From: a virus
Direction: 5' to 3' (one strand)
Length of the DNA stretch: 44,471 nt
Virus record (IMG/VR): IMGVR_UViG_3300033996_000679
Coordinates: 1-44,471 of that record
The notes under the pieces were generated by a model, which saw only the letters and a list, made by a program, of their open reading frames with translations, made no database searches and was not told where the DNA came from. Each line of letters starts with the position of its first letter. Position 1 is the first letter of the stretch. This document shows positions 1-8,741 of the stretch, piece by piece. Position numbers and translations under genes: made by a program.

Positions 1-1380
1 AATGACTTCTTAAAAAACGAAGTTAAGATTACCGTACCTTTTGGTTCATCAGTTATGATTAATAATCCAGCTGATTCTGATATTGTGATGCCAGCAATTA
101 TACAAAGAGATACAAATGGTTCAGCAAAACCAGTTGCAAACTCTTCACCAAGAATGTTATTTTGGGGTGGTTTAAGACCTTACACTCGTTCAAGAGGTGG
201 TTCACAAGTTACGTTAGCAAGTTCATACTCATCATACGCGACTGGTTGGGAGTTATTAAGTTCAGTTGTTTCAACAACAGCTTCTATTGTTTCAACACAA
301 AGTTTTCCTTTTCAATACTATCCATATGCTGGAACTGTTGATTCACCATCAGATCCTTACTTTGATATCAACTGGTTCAATATGGAAGAAGGTGACTTTG
401 TTTACTGGGACTTTGCAAGATGGACTAATAATAACTTATACAATGCTTATTGGTCTAATTTTATTAATGAGATATCAGATCCGGCATCAAAAGTCGTTAG
501 AGCAAAGTTATGGTTAAAACCTTCTGATATCTTTAAGTTAGATTTTAGAAAAATATATGTGATAGATGGTCATTGGTTAAGGCTACAAAAAGTTCTTGAT
601 TACGATCCACTATCAGATGGTTTAACTCAGTGTGAATTCTTGAAATTAATATCACCATCGAAGTTTGTTAAAAGATCTATTGTTACTGATTCTTACTCAC
701 AGGTAGGTCAACTATTTCCTATAGACCCAATATTAAATCCAGGTCCAATTAAACCTAATGTTATACAATACGCACCGGTGAAAAAGAAACCTAACTTTGG
801 ATTCAACAACACTACATTATCATCTGATGTATCAAATAATCTTTCTATACAAACAACAGGTTCATCTAACTTTGTTGCTTCATCAGCTAAGAATGTTAAA
901 GTAACTGGTGATGAAAACTCTATTGGTGAAGGTTCTAAAAATATACACATCTCTTCTGGTAACGGTAACTTTATATCAGGTGGTCTTAATAATGTAAATA
1001 TTATTGGTACAAATAAAGTTTTTATACAAGAATCTGATGTTACTTACATAAATGGTGTTAGATATAAAAATGGTATCGCTATTTCTAAATCAAATGTTAT
1101 TGATGCCTGTGAAGATGTCGCTGTTATTAGACAATCTATCAACACAGTATCAAATTTAATTGATGCTGGTGAAGATATCGTTATTCAAGGTGGTTCTACT
1201 ACTTATGAAAACTTAATTGATTCTGGTAAAGATGCTATCTTACCTGACTTACCTGAGTTAGGTATCGGTACCTTAAACAATCCTAATCCACGAACAAACA
1301 CATCAGGTGGATTCGACAATATATCACCTACGGCTTCGATTACTGAGAGAGTTAGATTAGCAGCTTTCTTAAGATCATAA
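1..1380 (+). CDS. Tail-tip (hub-like) structural protein, 3' part only, strain variant A
   Basis: The frame is open to the first base, so this is the last 459 residues of the gene seen in full at 31267-35058. The first in-frame ATG (base 55) is internal, because the eighteen codons before it match the full-length copy. The C-terminal half has a run of short beta repeats (Ser-Gly-Asn-Gly-Asn and Asn-Asn-Val-Asn-Ile-Ile-Gly types) suggesting a beta-helix or stacked-strand domain. About 50 residues differ from the other copy, mostly conservative, and the last replacement lies near base 1200. A Cys at 1108-1110 replaces Gly. The change from divergent to identical sequence falls at about base 1318, inside the gene. 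Confidence 0.8.
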   Translation, partial: NDFLKNEVKITVPFGSSVMINNPADSDIVMPAIIQRDTNGSAKPVANSSPRMLFWGGLRPYTRSRGGSQVTLASSYSSYATGWELLSSVVSTTASIVSTQSFPFQYYPYAGTVDSPSDPYFDINWFNMEEGDFVYWDFARWTNNNLYNAYWSNFINEISDPASKVVRAKLWLKPSDIFKLDFRKIYVIDGHWLRLQKVLDYDPLSDGLTQCEFLKLISPSKFVKRSIVTDSYSQVGQLFPIDPILNPGPIKPNVIQYAPVKKKPNFGFNNTTLSSDVSNNLSIQTTGSSNFVASSAKNVKVTGDENSIGEGSKNIHISSGNGNFISGGLNNVNIIGTNKVFIQESDVTYINGVRYKNGIAISKSNVIDACEDVAVIRQSINTVSNLIDAGEDIVIQGGSTTYENLIDSGKDAILPDLPELGIGTLNNPNPRTNTSGGFDNISPTASITERVRLAAFLRS

Positions 1381-1396
1381 ACACGATAATAAAAAT

Positions 1397-1405
1397 AAAA
1401 CATAT
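1397..1405 (+). promoter_or_regulatory. AAAACATAT motif 6 nt before a start codon
   Basis: AAAACATAT is followed by ATTGAA and the ATG at 1412. The same nonamer at nearly the same distance precedes genes at 5904, 11741 and 23357. It could be a phage late-promoter element or an A-rich translation-initiation region. Confidence 0.35.
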
Positions 1406-1411
1406 ATTGAA

Positions 1412-2581
1412 ATGGCAAGAATAGACCAATACTCAAGACTAAAACACCACAGAATATCAACAAGTGGTCAATCATTTACGATTCCTACATCAGAAGACCA
1501 CACTGACGAAACTTGGTTAGCAACTGACCTTTATATCGGTGAAGTTGGTGTGAATATAACTGACGATAAAATGTTCTTTAGAACTAATAATGGTATCGTT
1601 CAGGTAATGACTGGTACAACATCTGGCGGTGGTACATCATCATCTACAAATATCTGGCAGTTTTCTTCACCTAATATTATTATTGGTTCAACTTATTCAG
1701 CAAGTTCAGTTAGTCCTCGTTCAGGTGTTTACACAGATTTAGGTACATCTACTTTAAGATGGAAAGACCTTTACTTAGGTGGTTCACTTTCAGGAGCAAC
1801 TATTATCAACACTAATGGTGGTCTTCAATTAAGAGAATCATCTGATTCAATCTTAGTTACAAAAGGTGTTGCTTCAACTAACGCACCGATAGAAATAAAC
1901 ACTAATTCATCAAACTTTAATAAAGACCAAGTTCTTTGGTTAAACACAAGATTTGGTTTAGCATCTGGTTCTACAAATTATATTGTTACAGCCGCTGCTA
2001 ACACAGTCAATACTGATGATAACTCTTATGTGTTTGTAGCTGCTGGTGATAACGTATCATTCAATAACGGTGAAAGTTATATGACTCACTTAGGTCGTGG
2101 ATTTAATAGGTCTGTTTGGGATTCTAATATGCACGTTGTTGGTGGTAAATCGGCTGTTAAAGGTATGGGTGATGATGGTTCAACTCAATATGAACAATCT
2201 GAATGGATTACTACTCAATCACTTTTAAGAACTTCTAATGCGACCACAACAGACTTAGTAACAATTCCTTGGACTTCTACAGCTTCAGGTGGTGATGTGT
2301 TACAAGTTAAGGCTTATATTATAGGTACAGATATCGCTGATGCTACTAAAGTTTATTCAGCAGAAATGATGGGTTGTTATTCAATTAATGGTTCTTTAAC
2401 TATAACTGAAATAGGAACACCTATCTTGAATGCTATCAGTTCTTGGCCTTCAGGTCAACCTGACTTAGAAATGTTTGCAGACTCTAATGGATTTTACTTA
2501 AAAGCAACCGGTTTAGGTGCTACTACTATACAATGGTTATGTTCTTATTCATACCATAAACTAATTAATGTTATACCATAA
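1412..2581 (+). CDS. Tail-fibre-like structural protein (389 aa)
   Basis: I recognise no exact family. Residues about 40-65 (DLYIGEVGVNITDDKMFFRT) resemble the GE-phi-G-V...D...L/F-hydrophobic segment that opens many phage fibre proteins. The rest is rich in Ser, Thr, Gly and Asn with predicted beta strands, as in virion adhesins. There is no signal peptide or membrane segment. It lies 31 nt after the tail-tip gene and 14 nt before the tape measure gene, so it is probably attached near the tail tip. It is not the usual tail assembly chaperone, which is encoded about 13 kb away. The start is supported by its position 6 nt after the AAAACATAT motif. Confidence 0.5.
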   Translation: MARIDQYSRLKHHRISTSGQSFTIPTSEDHTDETWLATDLYIGEVGVNITDDKMFFRTNNGIVQVMTGTTSGGGTSSSTNIWQFSSPNIIIGSTYSASSVSPRSGVYTDLGTSTLRWKDLYLGGSLSGATIINTNGGLQLRESSDSILVTKGVASTNAPIEINTNSSNFNKDQVLWLNTRFGLASGSTNYIVTAAANTVNTDDNSYVFVAAGDNVSFNNGESYMTHLGRGFNRSVWDSNMHVVGGKSAVKGMGDDGSTQYEQSEWITTQSLLRTSNATTTDLVTIPWTSTASGGDVLQVKAYIIGTDIADATKVYSAEMMGCYSINGSLTITEIGTPILNAISSWPSGQPDLEMFADSNGFYLKATGLGATTIQWLCSYSYHKLINVIP

Positions 2582-2595
2582 AATAAATCAAATGA

Positions 2596-5500
2596 ATGGC
2601 AAATTATGAATTAAATGTTAAGATTAATGGTGTTGAACAATCTGTAAGTTCTATTGGCGAACTTGAGAAGGCTCTAACAGAAACTAATGTTGAACTAACA
2701 AAGATAGATAAGAATTCTAAAAGTTTTGCTGCTTTAAATAACCAAGCAGAAGCAGTAAATTCTACATTTCAAGACATAGCAGGTGAATCAAGCACAGTAG
2801 CAACTAACTTAAATAAAGTTAATCAACAAGCTAATAATCTTGGAAATGCCGTTAGAACTGGTGCTCAATTAGCGTCTGAACTACAAAACGCTGGTCAATC
2901 AACTACTAATCTTAATACTAATATGGTAGCAGCTGCTACATCAGCAACATCATTAAGAACTGAATTAAGAAACACCATATTAGAACTACAAAATTTAGAA
3001 CCAGGTTCAGCAAGATTTCAAGAGTTATCAGTAAGAGCTGGTGAATTAAGAGACCAGATATCTGATACAAATGCAACGGTTACTGCACTTGCTGGTAACA
3101 CAACTGAAAGACTCGGTGGTGCTTTACAAGGAACTGTACAAATAGGTATAGCTGGTTTTCAAGGTGTGGCTGCGGCTCAAGCACTTTTTGGTGTTAAATC
3201 AGAAGAAGCGGCTGAGACTATGGTTAAGTTACAAGCTTTATTAAACTTATCACAAGCAGTACAATCATTTGGTGGTTTAAGAGACCAAGTTACAAACATT
3301 ATTGCTGGATTTAAAAGTTTAATACCAACTGCTACAACTGCGGCTGCTACTACAACAGCGGTTGCTACTGCTGAAGGTGCGGCAGGTGTTGCTGCAACTG
3401 GAGCTGCTGCTGGTACCACAGCCTTCTCTGTGGCTCTTAACTCACTACCATTAGTTGCTATTGTAACAGCACTTGGTTTATTAGTTGCTGGTATGATTAA
3501 CTACTTTAACACATCTGACCAAGCAGAAGAAGCAGAGAAAGCAAGAAATGAAGAACTTAAGAAACAAGAAGAACAAATAAAATCTGTAACTGATGCAACA
3601 GCAAAAGAAGGTTCTGAGTTATTCGTTTTACTGAATAGATTAAAACAAACAAATGCCGGTAGTAAAGAAAGAGCAGATTTAATTAGACAAATTAATGCTG
3701 ATTATGGTCTAACACTTAAAAATCTTCGAGATGAAAAATCATTTCAAGATCAAGTTACAAAGTCTGTTGAAGATTATATTGCACAATTAAAAAACAAAGT
3801 CGCACTTCAATTAGTAGAACAAGAATTAACAACTTTATTAACTGAAAGACTCGATATTGAAAGACAATTAACCGACCAAACTCAGAAATATAACACAGCA
3901 AATACTTTCTTTAGAAAAACTATTGTTGATACTATACCAGAGTTAAACACATTTAATAACGGTATAGCACTACAAGATGGTTACTTAGCTGATTTAACAG
4001 CTCAAAAGTTTAACAACATTAGAGCAACAAATGCACAATTTGAGGCCGATGCTAACTCAGCAAAACAATCTATTGCATCTCTTGAAGCAAGAAGAAAGTC
4101 TATTGATGCACAAGTTCAAGACCTTGCTACTGAAGCACAAAGTTATGAGAAGTTATTAAGTGGTGCCTTTGAGAAGATAAACACTGGTTCAACCAATACT
4201 GGTAAAAGTCTTGAAGACTTAAAAGCAAAACAAGAACAAGTTAATAGAGAATCTTTAGACTTCACGGAATTTGCAGCAACTAAAGAAATTGAACTACAAA
4301 AGTTAAGAGTACAAACAACTGCTGATAAGTTAGATGATATAGCATTTGAGACTGCTCAAGAGTTAGCTGAAGGTCAACAAAGATATGAAGCACAAAAGTT
4401 AAACATTGAGAAGAATGTTAAAGATGAAAAAACAAAAATAGAGTTATTAAAAACACTAAACAGTGATTATCAAAGATATTTAACATCACAATCAGAAATA
4501 ACAGCATTAAGAGAAAATGAAATCAATCAGAAAAGACTCCAAGACTCACAAAAACTTTATGCTGAATTAGCACTCGCAAATGAAATTCTACAAAATGAGG
4601 TAAGATTTGCTGGAGCCGATACTACCGACTCATTGATACTTTTACAAAATAGATTGTTAAATATTCAATTGTCGAATATTGAAAAACAATTACAAGCAGA
4701 AGAATTATCTGTTGAAGAGTTCAATAAACTTCAAGACCAAAAGCTAGAGATACAAAAAAAGTATAATGATAATGCCAAAGCTGATGCAGAAAGACAAGCA
4801 AAGGCTCAAGCACAAGTCGAGTTGGCCACTACTATACAAACATTAGAAGAACAACTTGGCGCTACTGTAGAATTTAACAAAGAAACAAATAGGTATGAAG
4901 TAAAAAGTACTGATGAAAAGTATGCTGAGTTTGCTAAGTTAGGTAAAGTTGCTCTTGATGATAGAATTGCCGCAGAGACTTTAGCTGAACAAGTTATTAA
5001 TAAGACAGCTATCAACTTAAATGAAGAAGCAAATATTAAAATTCAAGAAAGTGACCAATCTTACATAGATGCTAATGTCGCAGCTGAAAAAGCAGCAGAA
5101 GATGAAAAGGCAAATTATAAGATCAAAAAGGCTCAGGATGTTTTACAAATTATTCAACAATTTGCTGATGCTGCTATTGCTATAAATGACTTAGTTAATC
5201 AAAGTGAAAATCAACAATTAACACAGCAAAATGAAGCAAGAGCACAATCTACTCAAAATCAGATAGATGCTTCTTATGCAGCATTAGAACAAGAGTTAGC
5301 TCAATCTAATCTAACAGAAGAACAGAAACAAGAAAGAAGAGCGGCTTTACAAAAACAAAATGAAAATCTTGTTAAAACTTCTAATGCCGTTATTGATGCT
5401 GAAAATAGAAAGTTGGCTAAGAAACAATTTGATAGACAAAAAGCTCTTAGTATAGTTAGTGCTTTGATTAATGGAGCAGGTGCTGTCTTACAGGGTATAG

Positions 5501-5871
5501 CACAATTTGGTCCACCGCCTTCACCATTAGGTATCGCATCTATTGTTGCTGCTGGTATCATAACTGCTGCTCAAGTTGCAGCGATTGCTTCACAACAATT
5601 TGATGGTGGTTCATCTGGTAGAGGAACCGGTATGAATGCTTCTATTCCAGATACATCAACAACTTCAAGTACACAAGCAGCGGCTTTAACACAGACTGCC
5701 TCAACAGGTGGATTCACATCATTTAATCAGAATGTTACTGGTTCACCACAAAATCAACCAGGAACTACAGGATTCACATCTGGTGGTCAAAGAGTTTATG
5801 TGTTAGAATCAGACATAACTGCGACACAAGATAGAGTTAGAGTGTTAGAATCTAACTCAACATTTGGCTAA
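2596..5871 (+). CDS. Tail tape measure protein (1091 aa)
   Basis: This protein sets tail length during assembly and is normally ejected with the DNA. It is a long, mostly alpha-helical chain rich in Gln, Glu, Ala and Lys. Predicted coiled coils lie at about residues 10-170, 305-520 and 540-900. A hydrophobic segment (VAIVTALGLLVAGMI) lies near residues 285-303, and a second hydrophobic, Gly/Ala-rich region near 950-1000 contains GPPPSPLGIASIVAAG, a motif type common in tape measures. The C-terminus is Ser/Thr/Gly rich. Family experience of about 1.5 angstrom per residue would give a tail near 160 nm (inference). An out-of-frame ATG at 2592 is ignored. A second copy with an identical translation lies at 36274. 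Confidence 0.85.
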   Translation: MANYELNVKINGVEQSVSSIGELEKALTETNVELTKIDKNSKSFAALNNQAEAVNSTFQDIAGESSTVATNLNKVNQQANNLGNAVRTGAQLASELQNAGQSTTNLNTNMVAAATSATSLRTELRNTILELQNLEPGSARFQELSVRAGELRDQISDTNATVTALAGNTTERLGGALQGTVQIGIAGFQGVAAAQALFGVKSEEAAETMVKLQALLNLSQAVQSFGGLRDQVTNIIAGFKSLIPTATTAAATTTAVATAEGAAGVAATGAAAGTTAFSVALNSLPLVAIVTALGLLVAGMINYFNTSDQAEEAEKARNEELKKQEEQIKSVTDATAKEGSELFVLLNRLKQTNAGSKERADLIRQINADYGLTLKNLRDEKSFQDQVTKSVEDYIAQLKNKVALQLVEQELTTLLTERLDIERQLTDQTQKYNTANTFFRKTIVDTIPELNTFNNGIALQDGYLADLTAQKFNNIRATNAQFEADANSAKQSIASLEARRKSIDAQVQDLATEAQSYEKLLSGAFEKINTGSTNTGKSLEDLKAKQEQVNRESLDFTEFAATKEIELQKLRVQTTADKLDDIAFETAQELAEGQQRYEAQKLNIEKNVKDEKTKIELLKTLNSDYQRYLTSQSEITALRENEINQKRLQDSQKLYAELALANEILQNEVRFAGADTTDSLILLQNRLLNIQLSNIEKQLQAEELSVEEFNKLQDQKLEIQKKYNDNAKADAERQAKAQAQVELATTIQTLEEQLGATVEFNKETNRYEVKSTDEKYAEFAKLGKVALDDRIAAETLAEQVINKTAINLNEEANIKIQESDQSYIDANVAAEKAAEDEKANYKIKKAQDVLQIIQQFADAAIAINDLVNQSENQQLTQQNEARAQSTQNQIDASYAALEQELAQSNLTEEQKQERRAALQKQNENLVKTSNAVIDAENRKLAKKQFDRQKALSIVSALINGAGAVLQGIAQFGPPPSPLGIASIVAAGIITAAQVAAIASQQFDGGSSGRGTGMNASIPDTSTTSSTQAAALTQTASTGGFTSFNQNVTGSPQNQPGTTGFTSGGQRVYVLESDITATQDRVRVLESNSTFG

Positions 5872-5883
5872 AAACATTTAGCC
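5866..5883 (+). other. Intercistronic hairpin across the tape measure stop codon
   Basis: GGCTAAA-AACA-TTTAGCC is a perfect 7-bp stem with a four-base loop that includes the tape measure stop codon. It is followed by TTAAAAAAA, not a T tract, so it does not fit an intrinsic terminator on this strand. It may shape mRNA processing or translation between the tail and head genes. Confidence 0.5.
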
Positions 5884-5888
5884 TTAAA

Positions 5889-5897
5889 AAAACATAT
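5889..5897 (+). promoter_or_regulatory. AAAACATAT motif 6 nt before a start codon
   Basis: AAAACATAT is followed by TAAGAT and the ATG at 5904. The spacing is identical to the site at 1397, although the flanking bases differ. Confidence 0.35.
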
Positions 5898-5903
5898 TAA
5901 GAT

Positions 5904-7070
5904 ATGAAGAAAGATTTACCAATTTATGACATCGTTCTTTCTGATGATAATCAGGGAGTAGGTATGATATCACTTGTTGATGATCCTGCAATTCAAGTTA
6001 ACTGGATTAAGTTAGCGAATCAACCACAAGAACTTTTCTTTAAGACTGATGTTGATAAGCAAATGTTATATGGTCCATTCTTGATACCTAATAAACTCAT
6101 TTATAGATTTGATGAGATTAATGGTGAATACTATGTTAGATTTAAGAAAGAACAAATCGAAGAAATAGCATCTAAATTCAACGAGGATCTTAATAACAAG
6201 AACATCAACTTTATGCACACAGATGAAAAGGTTGATGCTTTCGTTTCTCAAAATTGGATTATTGAAAACGAACAAGACAAAAGTAAAAGTTTAGGATTTG
6301 ACTTACCAGAAGGAACTTGGTTTGGTGGTGTTAAGGTCAAAGATTCTAATTTTTGGACAAATAAAGTTAAAAACGAGGAAGTTAAAGGATTCTCTGTTGA
6401 GATTCTTGCTGACTTAGAATTATCCCTAAAAAATAAAGAACAAATAATGAAAAAACAAATCAAATTAAGTTCTGCAGTTCTAAAAAATGGAACTACTGTT
6501 TACTTTGATGGAGACTTAGCTGTTGGTACGGCAGTTTATCTTGACGAAGCTTTAACAGAAAAAGCACCAGATGCTGACCACGTTGCAGAAGATGGTACTA
6601 TAGTTGTAACTGTAGATGGTATAATTACTGAAATCAGACCAGTAGAAGAAATGGCTGGTGAAAAATATCTTGCAGAAGACGGACCTTGTTATGAAGGTTA
6701 TGTACAAGTAGGTATGAAGATGGTAGATGGTAAAGAAGTGCCAAACTGCGTACCAAACGAAGATGGTAGAATAGCTGAATCAACAATGGCTATCGATCCT
6801 AACACAGGTAGTGAGTTACCAGCTCAAATCACACCAGAAGAAGTATCAATGATGATTGATAACAGATTCGGTGAATTGATGGAAGAAATCACAAGACTTA
6901 AAATTATGATTGAAGGTGGTGAAAAAGAAATCGAAGAGTTTAAGAAACAAGTTAACGAGAAATTCTCTACAACTCCTGCTAAACCTTCTATCAAAAAACA
7001 AGAGGTTAAGATTGATGAGAAGTTCTCTTCAATGGAAGCTCGTGTAAAAGCATTCGCTAAAAACAAATAA
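5904..7070 (+). CDS. Prohead protease (XkdF-like) fused to a scaffold-like C-terminus (388 aa)
   Basis: The N-terminal domain (about residues 50-170) matches the XkdF-type prohead serine protease layout: GPFLIPNKLIYR, then MHTDE with a candidate catalytic His near residue 105, then GFSVEI with a candidate Ser near residue 164. Residues about 185-245 form a small Gly/Asp-rich beta domain. Residues about 255-280 hold a GPCYEGYVQVGMK...VPNC segment seen in other phage head proteins. Residues about 315-350 are a predicted coiled coil, as expected for scaffold. The gene lies directly before the capsid gene. It would mature the prohead and supply a delta-domain or scaffold. The role is inferred from motifs and position. 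Confidence 0.75.
   Translation: MKKDLPIYDIVLSDDNQGVGMISLVDDPAIQVNWIKLANQPQELFFKTDVDKQMLYGPFLIPNKLIYRFDEINGEYYVRFKKEQIEEIASKFNEDLNNKNINFMHTDEKVDAFVSQNWIIENEQDKSKSLGFDLPEGTWFGGVKVKDSNFWTNKVKNEEVKGFSVEILADLELSLKNKEQIMKKQIKLSSAVLKNGTTVYFDGDLAVGTAVYLDEALTEKAPDADHVAEDGTIVVTVDGIITEIRPVEEMAGEKYLAEDGPCYEGYVQVGMKMVDGKEVPNCVPNEDGRIAESTMAIDPNTGSELPAQITPEEVSMMIDNRFGELMEEITRLKIMIEGGEKEIEEFKKQVNEKFSTTPAKPSIKKQEVKIDEKFSSMEARVKAFAKNK
6447..7070 (+). CDS. Possible nested scaffold protein from an internal start (207 aa)
   Basis: The in-frame ATG at 6447 (Met182 of the protease-scaffold protein) falls exactly between the protease domain and the beta/coiled-coil part. Its context, AACAAATA-ATG-AAAAAACAA, resembles the A-rich starts of other genes here. 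Lambda (C/Nu3) and related phages make scaffold from such nested starts. The product would contain the Cys motif and coiled coil but no protease residues. Initiation here is inferred. Confidence 0.35.
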   Translation: MKKQIKLSSAVLKNGTTVYFDGDLAVGTAVYLDEALTEKAPDADHVAEDGTIVVTVDGIITEIRPVEEMAGEKYLAEDGPCYEGYVQVGMKMVDGKEVPNCVPNEDGRIAESTMAIDPNTGSELPAQITPEEVSMMIDNRFGELMEEITRLKIMIEGGEKEIEEFKKQVNEKFSTTPAKPSIKKQEVKIDEKFSSMEARVKAFAKNK

Positions 7071-7117
7071 TAAGTTTTTTACATATTAAGAAACTACAAA
7101 AAATAAATAAATAAAAA

Positions 7118-8041
7118 ATGGCTTTAACAGACAATACTACATTTTACGGTAAGGACGCTGAAGGTTTCTTCAAGAAAGTACTTACCACTGGTGTTGCTAA
7201 GAATGAGTTAGCTCTTATACCAAACGTAAAGAGCAAAATCAAATTAGCTTACTCTGACTTAGGTAACATCCTACAGGCTGATGATTGTTCTTTCTCTGCA
7301 ACAGGTGAAGGTACTTTAAATCAAAAGACTATGGAGGTTTGTGACCTTAAAGTTAACTTAGAATATTGCGCAACAACATTCGAGGCTAACTACTTATCAC
7401 TACAATTAAGAGCTGGTTCTAATAGCGAAGAAGTTATGCCGAACTCATACGCTGAATTCGTAGTTGACTACGTTGCTGAAAAAGTAGCATCTGACTTAGA
7501 ATTAACTATGTTCAAAGGTGATACTGCAACAGCTTCTTATCCTTACTCACTTTGTGATGGTTTAGTAAAACAATTGCTAGCTGATGGTACAGTTATCGAT
7601 GTTGCTGCTACTGCATCTTCAATTACTGCTGCTAACGTAGTAGGTGAGTTAAATAGAATTCTTGAAGCAGTTCCTGCACAAGTTAGACAACAAGCTAACT
7701 TCAAGATTTTTATCTCTCAAGAAATCGCATTCGCTTACAAACAAGCTCAAGCTGCTACAACTGGTGGATTGTTCTTAGTAGGTGATAAAGAATTGAACTA
7801 CTTAGGATTCAGATTGATTCCTACTTCAGGTCTTTCTGCAAAACAAATGATTGCTTTCAACTCAGATAAAGTTTACTTCTTAACTGACTTAACTTCTGAT
7901 TGGGATGAAATTATCATCATACCACAAAGAAATATCTCTGGTGCAAGAACTGAAAGATTCGCAACTTCACTTAAATTTGGTATCAACTATCTTTACGGAG
8001 CTGAAATCGTTCTTTACTCTGGTGGTACAATTATGGCATAA
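7118..8041 (+). CDS. Major capsid protein (307 aa)
   Basis: This is the shell-forming protein, probably with the HK97 fold. It follows the protease/scaffold gene by 47 nt, the standard position, and its length fits the family. The middle holds a long helical segment (YAEFVVDYVAEKVASDLE, residues about 110-127) compatible with the spine helix. The chain ends with a beta-rich region containing a LKFGINYLYGAEIV segment and no cleavage-type tail. The leader AAATAAATAAATAAAAAATG suggests strong translation in a Bacteroidota host. Assignment rests on context and general sequence character. Confidence 0.8.
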   Translation: MALTDNTTFYGKDAEGFFKKVLTTGVAKNELALIPNVKSKIKLAYSDLGNILQADDCSFSATGEGTLNQKTMEVCDLKVNLEYCATTFEANYLSLQLRAGSNSEEVMPNSYAEFVVDYVAEKVASDLELTMFKGDTATASYPYSLCDGLVKQLLADGTVIDVAATASSITAANVVGELNRILEAVPAQVRQQANFKIFISQEIAFAYKQAQAATTGGLFLVGDKELNYLGFRLIPTSGLSAKQMIAFNSDKVYFLTDLTSDWDEIIIIPQRNISGARTERFATSLKFGINYLYGAEIVLYSGGTIMA

Positions 8042-8075
8042 TCCTCCTTTGGATAAAAAAATAAACTAAAAGCAA

Positions 8076-8591
8076 ATGGCATGTGTTTCATTTTCAGGCG
8101 GTATTCCTAAAGATTGTGCAAATAATATAGGTGGGTTAACAAAGTTGTATATTACAGACTTTGATAACATCACAGGTTATACACAAGCAGGTGGTACTGT
8201 ATCAGCAATCACTCTTGCAACTGCTTCTTACTTCTATGAGTTTGAGTTCAACAGAAACTCAGCAACATTCACAGAAGATTTAGTAAAATCAGTAGAAGCT
8301 GGTTCTGCTCTATTTGAGCAAACTACTACGGTTACTATTCCAAGAAGAGATGTAGCTAAGAGAAATACTTTGGCTCTTTTAACACAAAGAGACTTAGCAG
8401 TAATCATAAAAGACTCTAATGGCTTGTTCTGGTATCCAGGAGCTGTAGAAGGTATGTATTTATCAGAATCTACATCTACATCTGGTACAGCAAAAGCAGA
8501 CGGATCTAATTATGTACTGACTCTAAAAGGATTTGAATCCGATAGAGCACCAGGTGTAGCACCAGGTATAGTAGCAGCTTTAGTAGCTTAA
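8076..8591 (+). CDS. Probable major tail tube protein (171 aa)
   Basis: This is a single-domain protein with alternating strands, of the size usual for tail tube subunits. It follows the capsid gene and is closed off by a strong terminator, which fits an abundantly made structural protein. The segment FYEFEFNRNSATFTEDLVKS resembles the strand-loop-strand part of tube proteins in Bacteroidota phages, and residues about 90-110 (VTIPRRDVAKRNTLALLTQRD) form the likely single helix. A decoration or head-surface protein is the main alternative. Confidence 0.55.
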   Translation: MACVSFSGGIPKDCANNIGGLTKLYITDFDNITGYTQAGGTVSAITLATASYFYEFEFNRNSATFTEDLVKSVEAGSALFEQTTTVTIPRRDVAKRNTLALLTQRDLAVIIKDSNGLFWYPGAVEGMYLSESTSTSGTAKADGSNYVLTLKGFESDRAPGVAPGIVAALVA

Positions 8592-8613
8592 CTATAACCA
8601 CTACATATAAAAT

Positions 8614-8649
8614 AAAAACCCAACTTCTTTACAGAGGTTGGGTTTTTTT
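8614..8649 (+). terminator. Intrinsic terminator after the tail tube gene
   Basis: CCCAACTTCT-TTAC-AGAGGTTGGG pairs at 9 of 10 positions plus one G-U, flanked by AAAAA and TTTTTTT. The symmetry would let it work in both directions, but both neighbouring genes are on the + strand. It separates the capsid/tube genes from the portal group. Confidence 0.9.
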
Positions 8650-8709
8650 GTATATAAACACTAATTTAGACAGATGAATTTTATAGATTAAAAACAATAT
8701 AAAGTTTAC

Positions 8710-8718
8710 AAAACATAT
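8710..8718 (+). promoter_or_regulatory. AAAACATAT motif downstream of the terminator
   Basis: The nonamer lies in the 150-bp gap after the terminator, 23 nt before the ATG at 8742. A promoter is needed here if the terminator is efficient, and no TTTG/TAnnTTTG promoter is visible. Confidence 0.35.
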
Positions 8719-8741
8719 TAATTAAAATATATCTGCTCGAT

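Noticed and set aside
55-57. ATG at 55 as start of the first gene
   Set aside because: The frame is open upstream and matches internal residues of the full-length copy at 31267-35058, so the gene is cut by the window edge.
1412-2581. Diversity-generating retroelement target
   Set aside because: No reverse transcriptase or template repeat is seen, and differences between strain copies do not cluster at adenines or in this gene.
8041-8060. Terminator between capsid and tail tube genes (ATCC...GGAT then A run)
   Set aside because: The stem is only about four base pairs and is followed by A bases, not T.
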